From the NCBI GenBank assembly GCA_013350335.1, contig CM023539.1, positions 22,189,043 to 22,253,042 of the forward strand: a stretch of DNA of 64,000 nucleotides. Direction: 5' to 3'. How positions within the stretch are numbered: the first letter of the stretch is position 1; each line of letters starts with the position of its first letter. The stretch is from Chimonanthus salicifolius. Lineage: Eukaryota; Streptophyta; Magnoliopsida; Laurales; Calycanthaceae. The position numbers and the translations under genes are program-made. The notes under the pieces are model-generated. The model made no database searches. It was not told where the DNA came from and saw only the letters and a program-made list of their open reading frames with translations. This document shows positions 24,401 through 36,100 of this stretch, piece by piece.

Positions 24401-27400
24401 TTTTTGAATCAAGGCTCTGAATACCACTTGACGCAGTGGGGATCGGGTTAAAGAACGATGGTCGGGTGATCAAACCTAAAGGTAAAGTGAATGGGAAATA
24501 ATGTGTGTAGATGGTTTCTAACTTAGGGGTTGAGGGAAAATAAAATAAATAAAGGAGGTGATGGAATCTGGGTGGTGTGAACAGTAACTGGGAAAAAAGG
24601 GAGGGTTGTATAGCCGTGGAAGGAGGGAAAGGTGGAGAGAAGGCAATGGCAATGGGAGCACAAACCTGGCTGCAATCTGAGGACTGTAACAGTCCCGGTG
24701 TTGTTGATCCGGGGAAAAATCCAATCCTCTACTTGTAGGTATAAGATGGAAAAGAAAGCGAAGACTCCGGGGCTATCTCCTAATGCCAGTGAAGATCAAA
24801 ACCCAAAGAGGAACAAACAAGCAATCCAAGAACAAATCTTGAAACGAAACCAAATCTATTTCATTAATCAAATTCGCATCCTCTACAATCTACAAAAGGA
24901 GAATATTTATATACAACCCTAAGCACTGAAAATAGAAAGGAAAATACAATAGAAAGAAAGAAAGAAGAAGACAAGGAAAGGAGGTACCTGATTTGTAGGC
25001 GTCTCCGTCGATTTCGGCATCGTCGGTGCGTCCGTGCGTGGAGAGGAAAGAAGGAGATGGGCATCGGTGTGGGTGTGTTAGGAAGAGAGGATCTCTATGC
25101 CTCTCTTCTTAAGTTGTGATGCACACGGGCTAACTCATGCACGTGCTGCATCACAAGGACTGCAAATGGGCTAAGGCATGGACGAACCAAGCTGATCGCG
25201 AACGGGTCTACATATTGCACTAGTGTGATAACACGGTCCAGAGTGTCTGTCGGACGAGGTACCTAATGAGAGGACAGGAGGTGAGCAGAATAACGTACTA
25301 ATAACCATAGATGAATTCTTGGTATCCGTAATGGGATCAAGCTTGGGTAATGGAGATGGGTGGGTAATTTGCAGTGGTGGTGGGGGAGGTGGTGGAGGTG
25401 GTGGTATTGGTGATGGTGGAGAGGGATTAACACACGTCGGTTGCATCGACTGTGACGCCGGTAACACAACTGACTCTGTCTCCAACACATGCAATGTCTG
25501 TGTGGTCACGACTTCTGGAGAAGCAGGCATTAACTCTGAGTCGGATGTTGGAGCATACACGAACGATGAGGATGACTTTGGAGTTGGCACACATCTCGAG
25601 GACGCGGGCACATGTTCTGAGTTTTTGTTCACCTTCGTCGTGTCTCTGTATTTTCTACCGTGCAATATTTCTTCAAATTCTTGTAAAAATTCTTGAAATT
25701 CAGATTGCATGTCAGAGATAAACTTAGATTTAAATTCAATTGAACGCAGACTGGCTGAGTAATTGATCACCATTGTTGCTGGATGCTATCGGGTCTGCGT
25801 GATGCGGGCAATCAGATCGGGGTGCCACATAATCCAAGACATGACGGTTGGAGTGGGGAATAATGGATGGGTGAGGTGGGATTCACGAGTAGGACATAGA
25901 TGAAGTGCAGGAAAGTGGGAATGGAGGCAAAAGTGTAAATAGGCACAAACTTGTGGGTAAATGGGTCATGAAATTGGAAGGGTATGACTAAAAGTGGTCA
26001 AACAGGGGTCAAACATGTAGCTGGATACATGGGTAAAGTGTGTAGGTACGGAATGGTTATTATTTTTGTTTTGTTTTGTTTTTTTTTTGTTAACTGAGGA
26101 TGGAAGCACGGGGTCAGGTTAATGGAACCGATGGCTTAAAGGAAAAGTCAGGCTCGTGGGTTAAATGGAATCAAAGGGTCACACGAATGGGAAAAGGGGA
26201 ATAAGTGAGGAACATGGGACAGGTGAGTGTTAAAAGAAACAGCAAAATTAGGGCTGCCAATGAATGGATATTTGGGGATTTAGAAGAATAGCGGAAAGAG
26301 ATGAAGAGGCGAAAGGGCACAGAGTGGGACAGTGGAAAGGCGAAAGGATCAGAGGGAGAAGGGAAAAAGAAAAGGGATTCGCAGCAGGAAAAGAAATCAA
26401 GAGGACGGCGACTATACCTGGGCTAAGACGGAGAAGACGACAAAACGGCGGAACTGTTCGTATGGAAGAGGCGACACTGTTTGCGGCGAAACAAACCAGG
26501 GGCGGAAGCGGAAGGAGTGGCGAAACTCGTTGCAATGCTTGTAACAGAGAAAACGAGAGGGGGCAGCACGAAATTGGTCGTGAAGAAGGCGGAATTTGTA
26601 GCAGAGGAAACCTGCAAACAGGTATGTGCTTGTGGTGGCTCTTTTTTTTTATGTTTTTGGGTAAAGGGAGGGGCAAAAGATGGGAGGGGAAACCACGATC
26701 GTCCCTGATAATGCTGGGGCCTATCTCCCAATAGGATAGGAACATCTCTGTATAACAGAGATACAGAAAACCTTGGCTCTAAACCAATTAATGAGGAATC
26801 AGTCTGCAACTAGGCAGGAAGAAGAAAGATAAAAGAGAGAGAACAAAAGGCTATGCATGTGTATATCTCTCGAGCACTACATCCATAGTATTTATAAGAA
26901 AACAAACAAACAAAAATAGGAAAGACTCTAGATCTGATTGGGAAGGCCACCGACCTGGCTTCCTAAAACAACGTCGCTACTAAATACGAAAATAATAAAA
27001 GACTAAAAATAGGATTAAGCCCTACGTGTCCTACATCAGAAGATATGCCGGCTTAAAAAAACAATATATGGTCTCAAACAGTCTCATCTGACGTAGTTTG
27101 ATAAATTTAACACAGCCTTGTTAAATTATGTTTTTGCACGATGTCAATCAGATCATTCTGTTTTTGTGTATCATGCTAACGATGTTGTTATACTTGTGGT
27201 TTATGTGGACGATATAGTCTTAACAGGGAAGAATGACTCTATTAGTGCTTTGAAAGCCTATCAGCAACAGTCTTTTAATATTAAGGATCTCAACTTACTT
27301 TGTTATTTCTTGGGAATTGAAGTTGTCTGCTTCTCTAAAGGACTTGTTATTTCCAAACAGAAATATGTTTTAGATCTTCTTCACAATGCTGGATATTCTA

Positions 27401-30400
27401 GATGCAAGCCTGTAGAGACACCACTTGATGTCAATTCAATTTTTTTTTTGTATTTGATGGGACTCCTCTTCCTGATCTTCGCTTTTATCAACAATTGGTA
27501 GGCAACCTCGTTTATCTTACCATCACCCGGCCTGACTCCTATGCTGTCAGTGTGGTCAGCCAATTTATACATACTCCTTCATGCGGTTGTGGACTCTTTT
27601 ATAGGAATCAGTCTACGATTAATATTCGCGGGTACTCCGACGCTGATTGGCTAGCTCTCCTAATGATCAATAACCTACTTCGAGTTATGGTATTCTTTTA
27701 AGATCGTATTTAGTTTCTTGGCAAAGCAAGAAACAACTTGTTGTTGCTCTATCCAGTGAAGAGTAGGCAGAATATAGGGTCATGGCAAATACAACATGTG
27801 AATTACTGTTTTTCAAACAGTTTATTGATGAATTGGGCTTTCCCTCCTCATAGGCACTTATCATGTTTTGTGACAATCAAGATACATTCAATATTGCTTC
27901 AAATCCAATTTTCCATGAGTGCACAAAACATATAGAGTTTGATTGTCATTTTTTTGACATCATGTATCCTCTAGGAATATTGTCACTCCGTATTTGAAGT
28001 CCAAGGATCAATTAACAGACATAATAACGAAAGTCATCTCTTGTTCTCAACTTGATGATGTTTTCAGCAAGCTGGCTTAATTGATATCTTTGCACCAGCT
28101 TGAGGGGGAGTGTTGTAGATGTAGATATAAGTGTATTTCACATTTTAAAAGTGTTTTTATTATAGTTGACTTGTGGCTGTCATAGATTGTAACATATTCT
28201 CTTTTCCTTTATGTCGTCTTGATTGGCTCTATGTACTCTATATATTCATGTATTATCTCCTAGTAGAAACAAGCAATACAATATACAGAGAATTTATCTC
28301 TCTCTCCTTCCCTTCTCTTCCACTATTTTCTTTATTTTTCTCATTTCCTTATAATAGAATTGGCTCTCCAATTTCACGATAATTTTGATGGGCAAAGACC
28401 TAGCAAAATGGAGTCAATTGGGCCTCCAATTGTGCTAATTAGATGCCCATGGACCTAGCATAAGGACCCTACGACCCAATTAAGGTATTTGCTTGCCCAA
28501 ATACCCATTTTCATTGCCCATATGTTAAGGAGAAAGAAAAGATAAGGGAATGAACTCCACCTACTCAAATTCACCTAGGAAATTGTTGAATTTTTTTAGT
28601 TCTTTTGGAGCTGAAATCTTCCAGAAATTAGTATCTTCCTTCAGCAGGCACATCCAAGATATTCCAGAATTTTTTATTTGATTTAATTTCCTGAAGTAAG
28701 TCTACATGGCATCCGATAATTGGACAGTTTATTTTTAGCAGTTTCTTTCTTAGCAAGCTTTGGGAGTGTGATCCGTTAAGAAGTTTTTTTGTTTCCCTTT
28801 TTAATACTCTCTGAACTCTACAAATTCAGAGGGTCTGATGTAAGAACACAATAAAATTTCGTTTTGAATCCAATTGAAGGAGAGAGCCTCCAACGTCCAC
28901 AACTAGTGAGTTGTTTATTTAGTTTCCATGAATTTTAATTGTCTGAATTAAATTTTTTTTTTTTTTCAACAAACACATCTAAGATTATTGCATAATTCAA
29001 TGTTCAGATCTGTCAAAAAAAAAGTTATTTTGAAATCAGTCAAAAAAATTCTGCAAGAACAGAGATCAAACTTGTTGAAATCAATCTACGCGATTCCGAT
29101 TTCACCTCGCAATAATTCGATTTTTTGAAACAGTTCGTTGTTGATTTTTTTTTTTTTTTTTTTTTTTTTGGCCTAATTCTGGGACTGAATTGAATAAACC
29201 AGATCTCATATTATACAATCTGAATTTCAGAACTGATTTGATTTAAAACAATAAATTTCAGGCTACCGATTGAGTCTAATCGAGTCCAGCCAGCCAAAAC
29301 ACAGAGAAATTAAAAGCTTTTTTTTTGGGATTGAAACCAATTCTTTTATCTCTCGGATCTGAATTACATTAAAACAGTTTGCTTAACAAAATTAATTCAG
29401 TAGAAACTTAATTTCATTTTCATTGGAAATCAATGTCATTGGAAATTTTGCAGGGTGCCAATTTTCCCATAAAGATTCGAGCCTATCTTATTTGTCCGGA
29501 GAGAAACTTAGGTTAGGTGTACTTTTTCCAATTGAATTTCCATTTGCCCATAATTGGGGTGAAATTCTAGTGGGCATTGGAAAGGGAAGAAGATCTGAGG
29601 AACTCCTTGATTTTCCAAGAGACTATGCAATTTGGGTTCTCTCAAGTGCGTCGTAACTTGAGTCGAGTCCTAGTTTGTGATTATTTCATTTTGAGGGTTT
29701 AGGTAGGGCCTTAATACCGATCCTAGCCTTCATCAAACACCCACTTGAGAAAAGATTTGCACAATAAATAGTTTCAACAGTACAAGTAATGCTATGTTCT
29801 GAACTTCTTGGACATCAGTAAGTTTCTAACTGCAGCACATCAAATAATCAAGAAGGCATGTCAAAAGTATGGTCAATATACTCACCAGAATTGCCCTGGA
29901 TATTATGAGGAAATTCATTGCTCAAGCATAACTCTGACATATCAAGTTGCCAAGGTTCATCTACCTCCTGCAAAATGTATGAATGGCATAGCCATGACTA
30001 TATCATTAAGTAATTTTTAGAAATAACAAGACAACAACATAAACAACTCTAGAGATGATGTAGCCTAACTTCAAGCAAACAAAAGGAAGGTTCAGCCACA
30101 ATAATGGCATTAGGCCAAAGACTCCAATTTGTCAAATTGGAAGTAAAGTCAAATGAAATCAAAAATAAAAATGCAATTTTGCCTCTCTAAGAAATCAAAG
30201 TTAGAGAGCGAAGGAAATTGAAATCGATCACCCAAAACACTAATATCAAATCGGATCGGCACAATTTCATATGGGACCCCGAAAATCAATTAGAGGAACC
30301 AATGCAATTTCATTCACAAGAAAATAACAAAGGCCCTAATCATACCTAGGTCAACAATTCACGATGGAATAAACTTTGACAAAGGCTACGCTTCAATTAA

Positions 30401-33107
30401 ATTCACACAAAATTAATTGTGCTTTAATTAAATGCAAATGGCAACATAAATTCAAAATTAAAATAGCATAGTCAAAAATTGAAAGCAAGAATTAATTAAA
30501 GACAAAATTAATTTGCTGAAATCAAATCAAAATTAAACTCACCAAAGTTGGAGAGAAACTAAGCACATAAGCTAATTGTGTTGCATCCTAAATTGTGTCT
30601 ACAAACAATGGGCATCCACTCTTATTTAAAATAGAGTGTGGGCCAAACAAATAAGGCATTTACAATGTAAAAATTGTCCAAGCAAAGCACCCCACGCCAA
30701 TTTCCCTAAGGTTTTGCTAAGATCCTGCAAATTATGATCACATGCACCCAACCACTTCATTCACACACCGCCCTTCGAACACCTAAACGGGGCGTGATCT
30801 AACTGCACAATCTAAAATAAAATGTTCATCTAAATGGGTCTTACATCATAAATCCATGGCTTTTTTTTTTCTCAAATAAATAACATAAACATTTACAAGC
30901 CAACGAATTCTTCATGCCCACAACCTAGTAAGTTATATAAAATTTCTAAACATCATTCCACATTACGTAGGAGGATAAAAATATAATCTATCACATGAAT
31001 GTTTCCAAACTCACAAGTGTGCTCACATTCCCAAACCAACAAATTAACATAAAGTCCTCAAATTTACTCAACACTTGAATTTACTATTCAATGTCTCAAC
31101 AAACCAAATAAATGAACAAACAAATTCCTCAAAGAGTCTCAATCCAAATATAAAAATCCAATCTAAATTCTTAAGTATTCAGTCTTTCAATAAACTATGA
31201 GATTCTAATTATTCTCCAAAACAGCTCATTGTCTTCTACACCTAATTTTGATTCTCATCAAGACCTAAATCCAAAGGATTCCCTGCAATGTAAGGGGATG
31301 AGCTCTATGCCCAGTGAAGAAAACAATAACACGTACATATAATCCAAAAATTCACTAAACATGCCTCGTCAAACACAGGTTCATCATGTATAATAGTGTA
31401 TCACCTACCATATTCTCAAGGCACATAAACAAAGTAACATATTCTCAAAGCTTATGTATCACATATATATTCTCAAACCCCATGAATAATGCTCAATGCT
31501 CATGACAATGCCATGATACTCAACACCACCCGCATCACTCTCAACCAACCAATGCGAGCCATCACCAGGTCCGATGCAGCCCCTCAAATGGACACAGGCC
31601 ATGATGACTCATAGGTAACCAGTTCCAATGCAGCCCCTCAAATGGACATGCAGTCCCTCAAATGAACACGACCCACAGGGTTACCCGTCCGCCATACGAT
31701 CCCAACAGCCTCTCAAATAGGCTTGGGCCACATATGGCACAACCACAACCACAAACACACTCTCATACTCCCATACCCATTAATATGAGAATGCAATGTC
31801 TCATGCCATGCCCAACATGCAATAATCTCCAACAACATACCATAACCTCTAACCACATGCTCTAAGAAGTATAACTTGTTTTAAGCATGATCCATAACAT
31901 AAATTCATAAATATCATATTCTTCATCACCACAACAAGTGTATGATTCCAACAATGCAACATAGGCATAATTGCATAATAACATAAGATTATCATCGTTA
32001 AGCTACACAATATCCTTATTCACATAGCATGCCAATAACAATCCAAAATACCAATCAATACACGGTATCACTAAAATTCATCCATCATAGCAAGGCACAT
32101 GACACCACACGTTATCTTGGCCACATCGAACCGAATACAAGTGTTGGACCTTTCAACAAGGTTAACAGTTAATCTCCACAATCCGGGCGGACTGAGTTTC
32201 CTCACAGGCTATTTGAACACTTTAACTCCAAATTTCCCCTTACACTACCGTGAGTTTTTGCACCGGATCACAATAACCCAGTCTATTTTCTAGGTCCAAT
32301 ATTCATATTCCAAATAACACAACATACACAAATTTCGAACATAATGCATATTCAAACAAAAAAAAAACATGTAAGTGAATTGTTCTCCTCACCTAGAAGT
32401 TTGTGAACGTGCAAGTGATGAATCCAAACACTTTCCAACTTTAAATCAAGCAATAGAAGGTCCGGGAAGTGCTGGAAGAGCTTGGCGAGGAGGAGGGAGA
32501 TCGTAAGAGAGAGAAACTCACGGCTTCTGGTTCTGGTGATGAAGAGGAAAGAAATATGAGAGAAAAAGACGTTGCACAGGTTTATGTTGTGGGATCCAAT
32601 GGGTTGTGGGACCCAATGGGACCCAACTCAAGACAAACTAAACTGACTATGCCTATCTTGGCAAGTCAACTGTATAGGTGTATAATTAGGAGTAGATAAG
32701 TTAGACTGATTGTACTTTCCTTTTTGGCCACCTTAATTGGCTCTCTCTCTTATTTATACATGTACCCCTAAGAAGCACCAATACGGGTATGCGTATCGGA
32801 TACGACACGTATCCGATACGTGGATATGGCAAATTTTGAAAAACTAGGATACGGGCGCGGCAGGATACGGCGAATTAAAAAAAATATATTATATATAGTT
32901 AAAAAAAATCAATTTATAAATATATCAACAAAATAAATTCAAACATTTTCAAAAAACATCATAAATTCTATTATGTGATAAAAAACTGAATTTTTCAAAT
33001 TTTTCCTAATAAACAGATTACACACAATCATCCATTGAAAATAATCCAAAAAAAAAAAGACAAATCAATGGTGTTTCATATATATTTTTCTAATAAACAG
33101 ATTACAC

Positions 33108-33180
<73 letters not shown>

Positions 33181-36100
33181 GAGTTACTGTTCATCCTCGG
33201 CCTCCGGCCTCTTCTCCAACTCTCCAAGGACTTCTGTTGCGGATTCTACCTCCTATCCTTCTCCTTTACCAGATCTGGCCATTTTACTGTGTCCCTGCTG
33301 CTTTCAGTTTTTCTACATTCCCTGGAGCCCTGAGTTCTCTGCCTTCGATCCGGTGTCCGAAAAAGACTTTCCCAGCGGGACCCCACCATACACCTTCCGT
33401 TTTTAGATGGACTATCCATCTGTCCCATTGGATCTTGATCTGATCAGTGTGGGCCCTCCGATCTGTCGGTTTTTTGGACTGCTGCCTGGGACGCCCATAT
33501 CTCAGATTTTGCTAGATGTTTTGCCAGATCTAGTGGCATTTTGCCTGGTTTTGCTTGAAACCTAGGTCTCTGGTATTCGCCCCTACCTCTGGATCAGATC
33601 GCACCTGGGTGCTCCCCACTTCATCCATAGTGGGGCCCAATTTTGGTCCTCTGCATACAGCGACAACAGCAAAGAGACACCCCTTCTTTGCAGTTTTTTT
33701 GTTCGATCTCTTTGGATCTGACCTCCTTGCCATTCGACTCGACATTGCTGGCTTCATCCCTGGCCCACCTTCTCTTGCCACAGATGGACCTAGGATTTCT
33801 GTACAAGGTAGGGCCTATTTTCCTGGTCTTCATTTCCGTTGCTTGCACCGACTATGACCAGATTTTTCTGATTTTTTGGCTTCATCTACTCACTCTACTG
33901 CATCTGGTCGAGTTTTCTCTCCCAGCTGGTGTCGCCTACCACTCCTACTTTCATCCTTCCCGCCAGTTACTCCAACCTTCATCGGTGGGCCCCCCTATTG
34001 TCTCTTTGGTTTGACGGATCAGCTTCTTACACTGCTATTCTGCCAGTTTTTGCTGCCTCTGATCTCTGCCACTTTTATCTTTACTTTCTACTACTTGCAA
34101 GCTTCTTCTTGGGATAATGGCCGCATCTCCGGAACCACTGAAGACCTCTGGGGCTCTTCTTTCACTGATATGGCTTCTTCTAGCCATCAGCATATTGGCA
34201 AGATTACCACTGTGCTCTTGAATGAGGCCAATTACTTCCAATGGTCTCATTCGGTTAAAATGTTTCTTACTGCCAAACAGCTATGCGATTTTATAGATGG
34301 TACCACCCCTGAACCAGACAAGAAGGACTCCTTCTACCGTACCAGGAACGCTAATAATTCTTTGGTGCAGCCTTGGCTCCTTCATTCCATGGAAAATCAT
34401 ATTCGTGGGACTATCTATACACTTCCCACGGCCAAGGATGTCTGGGACACCATTAAGGCTTTGTATTCGGACGGTGATAATTTTGTCCGGCTCTATGAGC
34501 TCTATCGGACTGCTTCTTACCTTCGACAGGGGAAGCTCTCCCTCATTCAGTATTATTCCAAGATGCGAACCTATTGGCTTGAATTGGATCAACTTGAATC
34601 CGTTCGGTTTGTAGACCCTGCTGATGTTGTTCTTTATAACCAGATTCTTAATCGACGACGGACTTTTGAGTTCTTGGCTGGCCTTAACCAGGACTTTGAA
34701 CCTATTCGGGCCCAACTGCTTGGCCAACGTCCTCTTCCCTCTCTGGAAAAGGTCTACTCTGGCTTACTTCGAGATGATAGGCGCCGACTGGTTACGACTC
34801 CTATGCCGGTCGAATGGTCTGCGTTGGTAACCACTCATCCTTCCATGCCTCCTCTCGCACGTGGGGCTTCTGGTTGACAAAGACCCTTCTTCTGACCTGC
34901 ATCGTGACACCAAAGGTCCCCGGAAGAAGGGATTCTGATGTTTGGCAATCACTCTCTATTTCTCGCACTGGTTTATGTTACTTTGTGTCATTTATTGATG
35001 ATTATTCCCGCATGACCTGGATTTATATCATAAAGCATAAGTCTGAAGTGTTTGATCACTTTCGCACATTTTATTATTGGGTTGCCACACAATTTGGTTC
35101 TAAAGTTAAAATTTTGCGTAGCGATAATGGGGGAGAATATTTGTCTCATTGTTTTGCTCAATTTCTGCAAGAGCATGGTATTAAATCCTAATTGTCTTGT
35201 CCATCTACACCACAATAGAATGGTGTAGCTGAACGAAAAAACAGACATCTTCTTGAAGTCGCCCGCTCTCTCCTCTTTTCCATGCATGTCCCACAGTCAT
35301 ACTGGCCTGACGCTGTCCTAACCTCGTGCTATCTTATCAATTGCATGCCATCCCAAGTTTTGCTGGACAAATCACCCATTGATCTTCTCTCACTTCATAA
35401 ACATATTCCTCTTCTTCCCTTACATATGTTTGGATGTGTCTGCTTTGTTCACCAATTTTCTAGTGATAAACTTTTCCCCCCATGCTGTGAGGTGTGTTTT
35501 TTTGGGACATTCCCCATTCCATAAAGGCTACAAGTGTCTTGATCCCGTTAATGGCAAAACATATGTGTCTATGGATGTCACCTTCTTCGAGACAGTCCCT
35601 TACTTCTCTTCACCATCTGTCCCTTCTCTAGTTCTTCCTCTCCTCCCTCCTGACTTGAGTCCTACTAGCTCTGACGTGTGTCCCACTAGCACTACTAAGC
35701 CCACTCTGATATATCACCGCAGACAGATAAGGCCTCCGCTCTGCGAGAACACCACCACGTCATTTGTTCCCAGCCCAGATCCTTCCCTTCCAGATGCCTC
35801 TAATCTTCCCATTGCCCTCCGCAAAGGTAAACGTACTTGTACCTCGAATCCCCTTGACCATTTTGTGTCTTATCATGCTATCTCTCCTGCCTATCACAAT
35901 TTTCTTACAACTTTGGACAGTACTAAGATACCCAAGCGGATTGACACCGCTCCTTTTTTTGAAACATTAACTGCTAAATTTCATTAAAATAAAAGGGATA
36001 CAAAGGAGATACTTGAGTATAGGAGGAATATACTCAGGTCGACAAAGAACAACAATAAAATAAGAACCAAAATAAAGCAAGAGAAAGAAGATACAGCAAG

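Larger units (their letters stand above)
19347..25153 (-). mobile_element. Gypsy retrotransposon, 5.8 kb, target duplication CAAGG
   Basis: The ends are TGACGCAGC and GTGCTGCATCA, flanked by CAAGG at 19,342-19,346 and 25,154-25,158. LTRs of 702 bp (19,347-20,048) and 725 bp (24,429-25,153) bracket gag and pol on the minus strand. The primer-binding site TGGTATTCAGAGCC at about 24,412-24,427 is close to initiator-Met type. The purine tract ACCAGGGGAGAC precedes the 3' LTR. It inserted about 17 bp beyond the stop of the host element's ORF. The coding region has several frameshifts and stops, so it is not autonomous now. Confidence 0.92.
18903..27038 (-). mobile_element. Non-autonomous LTR element inserted in Copia-2 and hosting a Gypsy
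   Basis: The ends are TGATGAAG and CCTACATCA, with target duplication GAAGA (18,898-18,902 and 27,039-27,043). LTRs are at 18,903-19,174 and 26,789-27,038. On the minus strand the primer-binding site TGGTTTAGAGCC follows the 5' LTR, resembling initiator-Met type TGGTATCAGAGC. A purine tract ending GATCGGGGGAC precedes the 3' LTR. Without the inner Gypsy and its duplicated site the element is about 2.3 kb, with one proline-rich ORF and no pol, hence non-autonomous. Confidence 0.88.

Noticed and set aside
25319..25721. Glycine-rich plus-strand ORF
   Set aside because: It is the antisense shadow of the proline run in the minus-strand ORF 25,171-25,773.
26248..26809. ORFs of 128-165 aa on both strands
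   Set aside because: They lie in the purine-rich leader of the non-autonomous LTR element, overlap each other, and have no recognisable motifs.
33035..33406. Protein with Tyr-Ile repeats
   Set aside because: The frame is created by an (AT)n microsatellite.
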